A stretch of 64,000 nucleotides of DNA from Streptomyces sp. NBC_00708. GTDB lineage: Bacteria > Actinomycetota > Actinomycetes > Streptomycetales > Streptomycetaceae. Both the position numbers and the translations under genes were made by a program. The notes under the pieces are model-generated. The model saw nothing but the letters and a program-made list of their open reading frames with translations, was not told where the DNA came from and did no database searches. Of this stretch, positions 39,120 through 47,746 are shown piece by piece. Location of the stretch: positions 4,030,001 through 4,094,000 of the forward strand of contig CP108997.1 of assembly GCA_036226585.1 (NCBI GenBank), written 5' to 3'. Every line of letters begins with the position of its first letter. Position 1 is the stretch's first letter.

Positions 39120-41963
39120 ATGGCATCCGGCCCCGCCCCGCACCCCGGCACCCGCCCGCCCGCCGCCCCCGCTTCCCTGGTCCGCGAGTTGCGGGCCGCC
39201 GTGCGCGGCGAGGTCGCCTTCGACACCGCCGCGCGGGTGCTGACGACGATGGACGCGTCCAACTACCGGCGGGTGCCGCTCGGTGTCGTCGCCCCGCGCG
39301 ACGCCGCCGACATCACCGCCGCCCTCGCCGTGTGCCGTGCGCACGGGGTGCCCGTCGTGCCGCGCGGCGGCGGTACGTCCATCGCCGGGCAGGCCACCGG
39401 CACCGGCGTCGTCCTCGACCTCACCCGCCATCTTCGGTCCGTCGTCGAGCTGGACCCCGCCTCCCGTACGGCGGTGGTGCAGCCCGGGACCGTGCTGGAC
39501 GACCTGCGGGCCGCCGCCGCCCCGTACGGCCTGACCTTCGGCCCCGACCCCTCCACGCACAGCCGCTGCACCCTCGGCGGCATGATCGGCAACAACTCCT
39601 GCGGCTCCCACTCGGTCGCCTGGGGCACCACCGCCGACAACGTCCACGCCCTGACCGTCGCCCGCTACGGCGGCGACACCCTGCGCCTGGAGCGCGGTGC
39701 GCCCGGCCCGCCCGGCGTCCGCGAGCTGGTCGCCGCGCACCTCGCCCTCCTGCGCACCGGCTTCCCCGCCCTCCCGCGCCGCATCTCCGGCTACGCGCTG
39801 GACGCACTGCTGCCCGAGAACGGCCCCGACCCCGCCCGCGCGTTCTGCGGCAGCGAGGGCACCCTCGGCGTCGTCACGGAGGCGACCGTGCGGCTGGTCG
39901 AGGCACCTGCCGCCCGCGCCCTGGCCGTCCTCGGATACGCCGACGAGTCCGCCGCCGCCGAGGCCGCCCCCGGCCTTCTCCCGTACCACCCGCTGACCGT
40001 GGAGGGCATGGCCGCCGACCTCGTACGCGAACCGGCCGGGCTGCCGCGCGGCGGGGCCTGGCTGTTCGCCGAGACGGGCGGGGCCACCCCGGCCGAGGCC
40101 CGCGCGCACGCCGAACGCCTCGTCCGGGCCGTCTCCGGCGACGCCGTGGACACCGCCGTCGTCACCGGCCCGGCCGGGCAGCGGGCCCTGTGGCGCATCC
40201 GCGAGGACGCGGCCGGCACCGCGACCCGGATGCCGGACAGCAGTGAGGCGTGGCCCGGCTGGGAGGACTGCGCGGTGCCGCCCGCCCGGCTCGGCGGCTA
40301 CCTCCGCGACTTCCGCGCCCTGCTCGCCGAGCACGGGCTGCGCGGCACCCCGTACGGGCACTTCGGCGACGGCTGCATCCACGTCCGCATCGACTTCGAC
40401 CTGCTGACCGGCGAGGGCGTCGCCCGCTTCCGCCGCTTCTCCGAGGACCTGGCCGCGCTCGTCGTCGCGCACGGCGGATCGCTCTCCGGCGAGCACGGCG
40501 ACGGCCAGGCCCGCGCCGAACTGCTCCCGCGGATGTACGGGGACGAACTCGTCGCCCTCTTCACCCGCTACAAGGACCTGTGGGACCCCGAGGGCGGCAT
40601 GAACCCCGGCATCCTCGCCCGCCCCGCCCGCCTGGACGACAACCTTCGCTTCGCCGTCCTGCCCCGCGAACCCGTCGACGTGGCCTTCGGTTACCCACAC
40701 GACGGCGGCGACTTCTCCGCCGCCGTCCGCCGCTGCGTCGGCGTCGCCAAGTGCCGTACGGAGAAGGCCGCCGGCCCGTCCGTGATGTGCCCCTCCTTCC
40801 GGGCGACCGGCGAGGAGGCCCACTCCACGCGCGGCCGGGCCCGGCTGCTGCACGAGATGCTGGCCGGGGACGCGGGCGGCCTGATCACGGACGGCTGGCG
40901 CTCCACGGAGGTACGGGACGCGCTCGACCTCTGCCTGTCCTGCAAGGGCTGCCGCAGCGACTGCCCGGTGGGCGTCGACATGGCCACGTACAAGGCGGAG
41001 TTCCTGCACCACCACTACCGCCGGCGACCGCGCCCCGCCTCCCACTACGCGCTGGGCCGGCTGCCGCTGTGGCTCCGCCTCGCCGCGCCCCTCGCGGGTC
41101 CGCTGAACGCCCTCGCCCGGGTCCGCCCGCTCGCCGCCCTCGCCAAACGGCTGGCGGGCATCGCACCGGAACGCGGGATTCCGCCGCTGGCGCGGGAGAC
41201 GTTCACCCGGTGGCTCGACCGGCACCGGGGCGCCCGGCACCGCTCCAACGACCGGCCGGCCCTGCTGTGGCCCGACACCTTCACCGAGTACCTGACGCCC
41301 GAGGTGGGGCGGGCCGCGGTGACGGTCCTGGAGGCGGCGGGCCGCGAGGTGCTGCCCGCCGGGCGGGGGCTGTGCTGCGGCCTCACCTACGTCTCCACGG
41401 GGCAGCTCGACCTGGCGCGCCGGGTGATGCGCCGCACGCTGGACCGACTGGGCGGCACCCCGGGTGATCCGGTGATCGTCCTGGAACCCAGCTGCGCGGC
41501 GACCCTCCGCACCGACCTGCCCGAACTCCTCCCGGACGACCCGCGCGCCGCCCGCCTCGCCGCCTCCGTCCACACCCTGGCGCAGTATCTGGAGGCGTAC
41601 GCCCCCGACTGGCAGCCCCCGCGCCTGGACCGCCCGGTCACCGGCCAGACCCACTGCCACCAGCACGCGGTCCTCGGCGACGCGGCGGAGCGCCGGCTGC
41701 GCGAGCGGGCGGGCCTGACCGGCGAGCTCGCGGGCGGCTGCTGCGGGCTGGCCGGAAACTTCGGCTACGAGCGGGGCCACTGGGACGTCTCGGTGGCCTG
41801 CGCGGAGGACCAGCTGCTCCCGGCGGTCCGGGGCGCGGCCCCCGGCACGGCGATCCTGGCCGACGGCTTCTCCTGCCGCACCCAGCTGTACCAGCTGGGC
41901 GGCGTACGGGGACGGCACCTGGCGGAGCTGCTGGCGGAGGGCCTGGAGGGGGGCCGGGTCTGA
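39120..41963 (+). CDS. FAD-linked oxidase fused to Fe-S (GlpC/CCG-type) subunit
   Basis: 947 residues from ATG 39120. Residues ~30-450 are a PCMH-type FAD-binding oxidase ('VPVVPRGGGTSIAGQATGTG', 'FGPDPSTHSRCTLGGMIGNN', 'FCGSEGTLGVVTEATVRL') with the C-terminal oxidase half ('GHFGDGCIHVRIDFD', 'GEHGDGQAR'). From ~600 come a CxxCxxC(x3)CP cluster ('CLSCKGCRSDCPVGVDMATY') and two CCG domains ('GRGLCCGLTYVSTGQLD', 'GGCCGLAGNFGYE'). This is the D-lactate/2-hydroxyacid dehydrogenase (YdiJ/Dld2-like) architecture, passing electrons from a hydroxyacid to the membrane quinone pool. The likely substrate is D-2-hydroxyglutarate or D-lactate, by family only. The start is the first Met ahead of the fold. 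Confidence 0.9.
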   Translation: MASGPAPHPGTRPPAAPASLVRELRAAVRGEVAFDTAARVLTTMDASNYRRVPLGVVAPRDAADITAALAVCRAHGVPVVPRGGGTSIAGQATGTGVVLDLTRHLRSVVELDPASRTAVVQPGTVLDDLRAAAAPYGLTFGPDPSTHSRCTLGGMIGNNSCGSHSVAWGTTADNVHALTVARYGGDTLRLERGAPGPPGVRELVAAHLALLRTGFPALPRRISGYALDALLPENGPDPARAFCGSEGTLGVVTEATVRLVEAPAARALAVLGYADESAAAEAAPGLLPYHPLTVEGMAADLVREPAGLPRGGAWLFAETGGATPAEARAHAERLVRAVSGDAVDTAVVTGPAGQRALWRIREDAAGTATRMPDSSEAWPGWEDCAVPPARLGGYLRDFRALLAEHGLRGTPYGHFGDGCIHVRIDFDLLTGEGVARFRRFSEDLAALVVAHGGSLSGEHGDGQARAELLPRMYGDELVALFTRYKDLWDPEGGMNPGILARPARLDDNLRFAVLPREPVDVAFGYPHDGGDFSAAVRRCVGVAKCRTEKAAGPSVMCPSFRATGEEAHSTRGRARLLHEMLAGDAGGLITDGWRSTEVRDALDLCLSCKGCRSDCPVGVDMATYKAEFLHHHYRRRPRPASHYALGRLPLWLRLAAPLAGPLNALARVRPLAALAKRLAGIAPERGIPPLARETFTRWLDRHRGARHRSNDRPALLWPDTFTEYLTPEVGRAAVTVLEAAGREVLPAGRGLCCGLTYVSTGQLDLARRVMRRTLDRLGGTPGDPVIVLEPSCAATLRTDLPELLPDDPRAARLAASVHTLAQYLEAYAPDWQPPRLDRPVTGQTHCHQHAVLGDAAERRLRERAGLTGELAGGCCGLAGNFGYERGHWDVSVACAEDQLLPAVRGAAPGTAILADGFSCRTQLYQLGGVRGRHLAELLAEGLEGGRV

Positions 41964-41981
41964 GGGCGGTCTCCCGGCGTA

Positions 41982-41994
41982 GCAAACCGTTTGC
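41982..41994. promoter_or_regulatory. Dyad GCAAAC-C-GTTTGC
   Basis: A perfect 6-bp inverted repeat 18 bp after the oxidoreductase stop and ~115 bp before the EamA gene. LacI/GntR-type regulators bind sites of this form. It may belong to the exporter promoter. Confidence 0.4.
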
Positions 41995-42054
41995 GCGAGT
42001 CCTTACCGTGGAGGGGCGGACCGCATCGGAGAAGTGCAGTACCGTGTATCGGGT

Positions 42055-42072
42055 AGTGCAGCATGATGCACT
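42055..42072. promoter_or_regulatory. Operator-like dyad AGTGCA-n6-TGCACT upstream of the exporter gene
   Basis: AGTGCA (42055-42060) and TGCACT (42067-42072) are exact inverted repeats, and a third AGTGCA half-site is at 42033-42038. They lie 38-78 bp before the GTG start of the EamA gene. The regulator is not in the window. Confidence 0.55.
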
Positions 42073-42110
42073 GTCGTTGTTCATGGATGATCAGGAGAGA
42101 CAGGCCCCGG

Positions 42111-43073
42111 GTGAACGACCAGACCACCGCCGCAGAACCGGCAGCCGCCGCAGCCGCCGTCACCGTGCCGGAAGCGGTCGCCACCCCGGCCCTCGGTGAA
42201 CCGGGCGCCCGGTCCGGCGGGCGGCGGGCCGCGCTCGCCCCGGTCGCGCTGGTCGTCGCGGGCGCGCTGTCCGTGCAGTTCGGCGCCGCGATCGCGGTGC
42301 TGCTGATGCCCCGGACCGGGGCGCTCGGCGTCGTCACGCTGCGGCTGGCCGCCGCCGCGCTGGTCCTGCTCGTCGTCTGCCGGCCCAGGCTGCGCGGCCA
42401 CTCGCGCGCCGACTGGGGCACCGTGGTCGCCTTCGGCATCGCCATGGGCGGCATGAACACGCTGTTCTACCAGGCCGCCGACCGCATCCCGCTCGGCGCC
42501 GCCGTCACCCTGGAGGTGCTCGGCCCACTCGCCCTGTCCGTGATCGCCTCGCGCCGTCTGGTCAACGTCGTCTGGGCCGCTCTCGCGCTCGGCGGGGTCG
42601 TCCTGCTCAGCGGCGGAGGCTTCGACCGGCTCGACCCGGTGGGCGCCGCCTACGCCCTCGGGGCCGGAGCGATGTGGGCGGCGTACATCGTCTTCAGCGC
42701 CCGCACCGGCCGCCGTTTCCCGCAGGCCGACGGCCTCGCCCTGGCCATGGTGGTCGCCGCCCTCCTCTCGCTGCCGCTCGGCATCATGGACGCGGGCTCC
42801 AAGCTCCTCGTCCCGACGACGCTCGGGCTCGGCGCGGCCGTCGCGCTGCTCAGCTCCGTCCTCCCGTACACCCTCGAACTCATCGCCCTGCGCCGCCTGC
42901 CCGCGCCCACCTTCGCGATCCTGATGAGCCTGGAACCGGCGATCGCCGCCATGGCCGGCTTCCTCGTCCTCGACCAGGCCCTCTCCACGACGGACGCCCT
43001 CGCCATCGCACTGGTCATCGGCGCGAGCATGGGCGCGGTGCGGAGTCAGGTGCGGGGCGTGTCGAAGCGGTAG
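42111..43073 (+). CDS. EamA/RhtA-type drug-metabolite exporter
   Basis: 320 residues with ten membrane helices in two EamA repeats. Typical parts are 'ALAPVALVVAGALSVQFGAA', 'LGVVTLRLAAAALVLLVVC', 'LFYQAADRIPLGAAVTLEVL', 'GAMWAAYIVFSARTGRRFPQ' and 'RRLPAPTFAILMSLEPAIAA'. The family exports amino acids and other metabolites (RhtA: threonine/homoserine). The first ~45 residues are Ala/Thr/Pro-rich and cytoplasmic. GTG 42111 is favoured; ATG 42087 in the same frame is possible. Operator-like dyads precede it. The substrate is unknown. Confidence 0.85.
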   Translation: MNDQTTAAEPAAAAAAVTVPEAVATPALGEPGARSGGRRAALAPVALVVAGALSVQFGAAIAVLLMPRTGALGVVTLRLAAAALVLLVVCRPRLRGHSRADWGTVVAFGIAMGGMNTLFYQAADRIPLGAAVTLEVLGPLALSVIASRRLVNVVWAALALGGVVLLSGGGFDRLDPVGAAYALGAGAMWAAYIVFSARTGRRFPQADGLALAMVVAALLSLPLGIMDAGSKLLVPTTLGLGAAVALLSSVLPYTLELIALRRLPAPTFAILMSLEPAIAAMAGFLVLDQALSTTDALAIALVIGASMGAVRSQVRGVSKR

Positions 43074-43118
43074 CCGGTGGCCTCGACGCCCGCCCCCGGC
43101 GCCCCGCATCATGGGCGC

Positions 43119-43439
43119 ATGGACACCACCCCGCCCGCCGAGTGGATCACCGTCGCCGCCTACGAGAACCTGCCGGGCCGCCCTTCGCCGATGGCGGCCG
43201 TGCGCGGTTGACTGCGGGAACGGGGCATCGACTGGATGCCCTTCGCCCCCGACGAGATCCGGTTCGACCTCGCCTGCGGTGTCGGCCCGGACGGGCACTG
43301 GCACGGCTGGTTCGACGTCCACGTGCACCCCGAAGCGCTGCGGCGGCTCGGGCTGCATCCTGATCAGCCGGCCTCCCGGGTGACCGGCGCGTCCCCGCCC
43401 CGCTGGTGGCACGCCGCCGCCGAGCGCCACGCCCACTGA
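43119..43439 (+). pseudogene. Short ORF interrupted by an in-frame TGA
   Basis: From ATG 43119 the frame reads 'MDTTPPAEWITVAAYENLPG' and on to residue 30, then hits TGA at 43209-43211. The same frame continues without further stop to TGA 43437-43439, giving 'LRERGIDWMPFAPDEIRFDL' and 'GHWHGWFDVHVHPEALRRLG'. Both halves have normal Streptomyces codon use. Without the stop it would be a 106-residue protein. A single nonsense change (for example CGA or TGG to TGA) is the simplest reading. Re-initiation at ATG 43236 could still make the C-terminal 67 residues. I do not recognise the family. Confidence 0.6.
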
Positions 43440-43463
43440 CCGGAGGACGGACCGCCGGCCCCG

Positions 43464-43515
43464 GGGTAAAAATCATGCAAGCATGCTTGATTGTTTTACG
43501 TTCCGCTGGCAGGCT
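43464..43515 (+). promoter_or_regulatory. TetR-type operator and promoter of the AtuA/carboxylase operon
   Basis: CAAGCATGCTTG (43478-43489) is a perfect 12-bp palindrome inside a longer conserved block from GGGTAAAA to TTGATTGTT. TTGATT (43487-43492) and CAGGCT (43510-43515) are 17 bp apart and fit a promoter. The same block occurs at 56706-56756, and both copies stand 65 bp from -35 to start codon. Confidence 0.75.
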
Positions 43516-43551
43516 CCCGGGCACACCGCCACGCCCCGAGGGGAGCGCACC

Positions 43552-44346
43552 GTGTCCGATGCCTCAGCCGTGCTCGACGATCTGCGCAGCGAGAGTCTGG
43601 AGCTCGATCTGCTCGTCGCCGGGGCGACCGCGAGACAGTGGGCGGGGGCGACCCCCGCCGAGGGGTGGAGCCTCGCCCACCAGATCGCCCACCTGAGCTG
43701 GACCGACGACGTCGCGCTGATCTCCGTCACCGACCCGGACCGCTTCGGCGACGAGGTGGCGAGGGCGATGAAGGACCCGGAGGGCTTCGTCGACCGGGCC
43801 GCCGAGGAGATCGTCGCCGCGTACGCCCCCGACGCGCTGCTCGTCCGCTGGCGCGAAGGCCGCGAGCGTTTGCAGGAGGCCCTGCGCGCGGCCCCCGCCG
43901 GGACGAAGTTCCCCTGGTACGGGCCGCCGATGAGCGTGGCGTCCATGGCGACCGGGCGGCTCATGGAGACCTGGGCCCACGGCCAGGACGTGGCCGACGC
44001 CCTGGGGGTCACCCGCACCCCCACCGCCCGTCTGCGGCACGTCGCCCGCATCGGCGTCCGGGCCCGCGACTACGCCTTCCTCGTCCGGGGGAAGCAGGCG
44101 CCCGCCGAGGAGTTCCGGGTGGAACTGGAGGCGCCGGGCGGCGAGTTGATCGCGTACGGCCCCGAGGGCGCGGGGCAGCGGGTGGCCGGGCCGCTGCACG
44201 ACTTCTGCCTGCTGGTCACCCAGCGCGCCCACCGCGACGACCTGGCGGTGCGGGCGGAGGGCCCGGACGCGGATGCCTGGCTCGACATCGCCCAGGCGTT
44301 CGCCGGCCCGGCGGGGGCGGGGCGCGCGCCGAAGGCGGAGCGGTGA
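43552..44346 (+). CDS. TIGR03084-family metal-binding protein (DinB-like)
   Basis: 264 residues from GTG 43552, with GAGGGGAG upstream. The N-terminal four-helix part is MDMPI/DinB-like: 'VLDDLRSESLELDLLVAGAT', 'WAGATPAEGWSLAHQIAHLS' (metal His) and 'TGRLMETWAHGQDVADALGV' (second His pair). The C-terminal ~80 residues form the extra domain of TIGR03084. The family is found next to AtuA and acyl-CoA carboxylase genes in actinobacteria and may use mycothiol, like other DinB-type transferases; that is by analogy. It is the first gene after the shared operator, and its stop overlaps the AtuA start (GTGA), so it belongs to the catabolic operon. Confidence 0.9.
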   Translation: MSDASAVLDDLRSESLELDLLVAGATARQWAGATPAEGWSLAHQIAHLSWTDDVALISVTDPDRFGDEVARAMKDPEGFVDRAAEEIVAAYAPDALLVRWREGRERLQEALRAAPAGTKFPWYGPPMSVASMATGRLMETWAHGQDVADALGVTRTPTARLRHVARIGVRARDYAFLVRGKQAPAEEFRVELEAPGGELIAYGPEGAGQRVAGPLHDFCLLVTQRAHRDDLAVRAEGPDADAWLDIAQAFAGPAGAGRAPKAER

Positions 44347-46145
44347 CGGGGCACGAGGCGCCCGGGGCGGGGGCGCCCGGGTCTGCCGGGGCACCCGCGC
44401 CCGGGTCCGCCGGGGCACCCGTGCCCGGGGCCGCCCCCAGTGAGCCGGGCGCCCCCGCGCCCCTCCGCATCGGCAACGCGTCCGGCTTCTACGGCGACCG
44501 TTTCGACGCCCTGCGCGAGATGCTCACCGGCGGCCCCCTCGACATCCTCACCGGGGACTACCTCGCCGAGCTGACCATGCTCATCCTCGGCCGCAGCCGC
44601 CTCAAGGACCCGGCGCGCGGGTACGCCTCCACGTTCCTGCGGCAGCTGGAGGAAGGGCTCGGGCTCGCCCACGAGCGCGGGGTGAGGATCGTCGCCAACG
44701 CGGGCGGCCTCAACCCCGCCGGACTCGCCGACGCGATACGGGAACTGGCCGAGAAGGCCGGGGTCCCCGTACGGGTCGCCCATGTGGAGGGCGACAGCAT
44801 CCCCGTACCGGAGGGGTTCCTCACCGCCAACGCCTACCTCGGGGGCGCGGGCATCGCGGCGTGCCTGGAGGCCGGTGCCGAGGTCGTCGTCACCGGCCGG
44901 GTGACCGACGCCGCCCTCGTCACCGGCCCCGCCGCCGCCCACTTCGGCTGGGGCCCGGACGACCACGACGCGCTCGCCGGGGCCGTCGTCGCCGGGCACG
45001 TCCTGGAGTGCGGGACGCAGGCCACCGGCGGCAACTACTCCTTCTTCCGCGCCCACGACATCCGCCGCCCCGGCTTCCCGGTCGCCGAGATCCACGCCGA
45101 CGGCAGCTCCGTCATCACCAAGCACGACGGCACCGGCGGCGTCGTCGACCTCGGCACCGTCACCGCCCAGCTCCTGTACGAGACGGGCGGCGCCCGGTAC
45201 GCGGGGCCGGACGTCACCGCCCGGCTCGACACCGTACGGCTGACGCAGGACGGCCCCGACCGGGTCAGGATCTCCGGCGTACGCGGCGAGGCCCCGCCGC
45301 CCACCCTCAAGGCCGGGCTCACCCGGCTCGGCGGCTGGCGCAACGAGGTCGTCTTCGTCCTCACCGGGCTCGACATCGAGGCCAAGGCGGCGCTCGTCCA
45401 GGACCAGTTCGCGGACGCCTTCGCACGCGCCGGACGGCAGCCGGAGGAGGTCCGCTGGGAGCTGGCCCGTACGGACCAACCCGATGCCGGCACCGAGGAG
45501 ACCGCCAGCGCCCTGCTCCGGCTGGTCGTCCGGGACCGCGAACAGGACCCCGTGGGGCGGGCGTTGTCCGGAGCCGCGATCGAGCTGGCTCTCGGCAGCT
45601 ACCCCGGGTTCCATGTCACCGCCCCGCCCGGAAAGGGTGCCCCCTACGGGGTTTTCGAGGCGCGGTACGTACCGGCGGGGGACGTGGAGCACGTAGCCGT
45701 ACTCCCCGACGGAACGCGCCGGACCCTCGCCCCTCCCGTACGGACGCAAGAGCTGCACGACGTCGGACAGCCGCCCCCGCCGACGCCGCCGGACCCCGCG
45801 CCCACCCGCCTCGCCCCCCTCGGCCTTGTCGCCGGGGCCCGGAGCGGGGACAAGGGAGGGGACGCCAACGTCGGGGTGTGGGTCCGGGACGAGAACGCGT
45901 GGCGGTGGCTGGCGCACGAGCTGACCGTCGAGCGGTTCCGGGCGCTCCTCCCGGAGACCGCCGACCTCACCGTCGTACGCCATGTCCTGCCCAACCTGCG
46001 GGCGTTGAACTTCACCGTGCACGGGCTGCTCGGCGAGGGCGTCGCCGCGCAGCACCGCTTCGATCCGCAGGCCAAGGCGCTGGGGGAGTGGCTGCGCGCC
46101 CGCCACCTGGAGATACCCGTCACCCTTCTGGAGGTGCCCGCATGA
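44343..46145 (+). CDS. AtuA-like acyclic terpene utilisation protein (DUF1446)
   Basis: 600 residues. The first ~40 are an Ala/Gly/Pro repeat ('GAPGSAGAPAPGSAGAPVPG') that is probably a flexible tail. DUF1446 covers ~45-470: 'RIGNASGFYGDRFDALREML', 'LDILTGDYLAELTMLILGRS', 'VRIVANAGGLNPAGLADAIR', 'EVVVTGRVTDAALVTGPAAA' and 'DGTGGVVDLGTVTAQLLYET'. The last ~110 residues ('LVAGARSGDKGGDANVGVWV', 'LNFTVHGLLGEGVAAQHRFD') are the AtuA-like ferredoxin-fold domain. In Pseudomonas, AtuA is needed for citronellol/geraniol breakdown and probably adds water or handles the branched acyl-CoA. The carboxylase genes follow directly. It overlaps both neighbours by 4 bp. Confidence 0.92.
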   Translation: MTGHEAPGAGAPGSAGAPAPGSAGAPVPGAAPSEPGAPAPLRIGNASGFYGDRFDALREMLTGGPLDILTGDYLAELTMLILGRSRLKDPARGYASTFLRQLEEGLGLAHERGVRIVANAGGLNPAGLADAIRELAEKAGVPVRVAHVEGDSIPVPEGFLTANAYLGGAGIAACLEAGAEVVVTGRVTDAALVTGPAAAHFGWGPDDHDALAGAVVAGHVLECGTQATGGNYSFFRAHDIRRPGFPVAEIHADGSSVITKHDGTGGVVDLGTVTAQLLYETGGARYAGPDVTARLDTVRLTQDGPDRVRISGVRGEAPPPTLKAGLTRLGGWRNEVVFVLTGLDIEAKAALVQDQFADAFARAGRQPEEVRWELARTDQPDAGTEETASALLRLVVRDREQDPVGRALSGAAIELALGSYPGFHVTAPPGKGAPYGVFEARYVPAGDVEHVAVLPDGTRRTLAPPVRTQELHDVGQPPPPTPPDPAPTRLAPLGLVAGARSGDKGGDANVGVWVRDENAWRWLAHELTVERFRALLPETADLTVVRHVLPNLRALNFTVHGLLGEGVAAQHRFDPQAKALGEWLRARHLEIPVTLLEVPA

Positions 46146-47740
46146 CCGTCCTGCCCACCGGGCTCGACACCGCGAGCCCCGACTACGCGGCCCACCGGGC
46201 CGCCATGCTGGACAAGCTCGCCGAGCTGGAGGCCGCGCACGCCAAGGCGCTTGAGGGCGGCGGCGAGAAGTACACCGAGCGGCACCGGGGGCGCGGCAAG
46301 CTGCTGGCCCGCGAGCGCATCGAGCTGCTGATCGACCCGGACACGCCGTTCCTGGAGCTGTCGCCGCTGGCCGCCTGGGGCAGCGAGTACGCGGTGGGGG
46401 CCTCGCTGGTCACCGGGATCGGGGTGGTGGAGGGCGTCGAGTGCCTGATCACCGCCAACGACCCGACCGTACGCGGCGGCGCCTCCAACCCGTGGACGCT
46501 GAAGAAGGCGCTGCGCGCCAACGAGATCGCCTTCGCCAACCGGCTGCCGTGCATCAGCCTGGTGGAATCCGGGGGCGCCGACCTGCCGTCCCAGAAGGAG
46601 ATCTTCATCCCCGGCGGGGCGCTCTTCCGCGACATCACCCGGCTCTCCGCCGCCGGCATCCCGACCGTGGCGGTGGTCTTCGGCAACTCGACCGCCGGAG
46701 GCGCGTACGTCCCCGGCATGTCCGACCACACGGTCATGATCCAGGAGCGCTCCAAGGTCTTCCTCGGCGGACCGCCCCTGGTGAAGATGGCCACCGGCGA
46801 GGAGAGCGACGACGAATCGCTCGGCGGCGCCGCGATGCATGCCCGTACGTCCGGCCTCGCCGACCACTTCGCCGTCGACGAGCACGACGCCCTGCGCCAG
46901 GCCCGCCGCATCGTCGCCCGCCTCAACTGGCGCAAGGCGCACGCCGATCCGGGCCCCGCCGAGCCGCCGAAGTACGACCAGGACGAGCTGATCGGCATCG
47001 TGCCCGGCGATCTGAAAGTGCCGTTCGACCCGCGCGAGGTGATCGCCCGGCTGGTCGACGGCTCGGACTTCGACGCGTTCAAACCGCTGTACGGGACGAG
47101 CCTGGTCACCGGCTGGGCGCGGCTGCACGGCTATCCGGTCGGCATCCTCGCCAACGCGCAGGGCGTGCTGTTCAGCGAGGAGTCGCAGAAGGCCGCACAG
47201 TTCATCCAGCTCGCCAACCAGCGCGACATCCCGCTGCTCTTCCTGCACAACACCACCGGCTACATGGTCGGCAAGGAGTACGAGCAGGGCGGCATCATCA
47301 AGCACGGCGCGATGATGATCAACGCGGTGTCGAACTCCAGGGTCCCGCACCTCTCGGTCCTGATGGGCGCCTCGTACGGCGCCGGGCACTACGGCATGTG
47401 CGGCAGGGCGTACGACCCGCGCTTCCTGTTCGCCTGGCCCGGCAGCAAGTCCGCCGTCATGGGCCCGCAGCAGCTCGCCGGGGTGCTCTCCATCGTCGCC
47501 CGCGCCTCGGCCGCCGCGAAGGGCCGTCCGTACGACGACGAGGCGGACGCCGCCCTGCGCGCCATGGTCGAGCAGCAGATCGAGTCCGAGTCCCTGCCGA
47601 TGTTCCTGTCCGGGCGGCTGTACGACGACGGGGTCATCGACCCGCGCGACACCCGGACCGTCCTCGGCCTGTGCCTGTCCGCCATCCACACCGCACCGGT
47701 CGAGGGCGCCCGCGGCGGCTTCGGCATCTTCCGGATGTGA
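46142..47740 (+). CDS. Acyl-CoA carboxylase beta (carboxyltransferase) subunit
   Basis: 532 residues from ATG 46142 (ATGA overlap with AtuA). The two crotonase-like carboxyltransferase halves are seen in 'ASLVTGIGVVEGVECLITAN', 'CISLVESGGADLPSQKEIFI', 'VFGNSTAGGAYVPGMSDHTV' and 'LLFLHNTTGYMVGKEYEQGG', 'GASYGAGHYGMCGRAYDPRF', 'FAWPGSKSAVMGPQQLAGVL'. The length and the 'GGAxxR' and 'AGG' oxyanion motifs match methylcrotonyl-CoA or geranyl-CoA carboxylases better than propionyl-CoA enzymes. It transfers CO2 from biotin to the acyl-CoA. Context (AtuA) suggests a branched unsaturated substrate; methylcrotonyl-CoA is an alternative. Confidence 0.92.
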   Translation: MTVLPTGLDTASPDYAAHRAAMLDKLAELEAAHAKALEGGGEKYTERHRGRGKLLARERIELLIDPDTPFLELSPLAAWGSEYAVGASLVTGIGVVEGVECLITANDPTVRGGASNPWTLKKALRANEIAFANRLPCISLVESGGADLPSQKEIFIPGGALFRDITRLSAAGIPTVAVVFGNSTAGGAYVPGMSDHTVMIQERSKVFLGGPPLVKMATGEESDDESLGGAAMHARTSGLADHFAVDEHDALRQARRIVARLNWRKAHADPGPAEPPKYDQDELIGIVPGDLKVPFDPREVIARLVDGSDFDAFKPLYGTSLVTGWARLHGYPVGILANAQGVLFSEESQKAAQFIQLANQRDIPLLFLHNTTGYMVGKEYEQGGIIKHGAMMINAVSNSRVPHLSVLMGASYGAGHYGMCGRAYDPRFLFAWPGSKSAVMGPQQLAGVLSIVARASAAAKGRPYDDEADAALRAMVEQQIESESLPMFLSGRLYDDGVIDPRDTRTVLGLCLSAIHTAPVEGARGGFGIFRM

Positions 47741-47746
47741 GTTGAG

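Noticed and set aside
43209..43211. TGA read as selenocysteine
   Set aside because: No SECIS-like hairpin right after the codon and no selenoprotein family match; a nonsense mutation is simpler.
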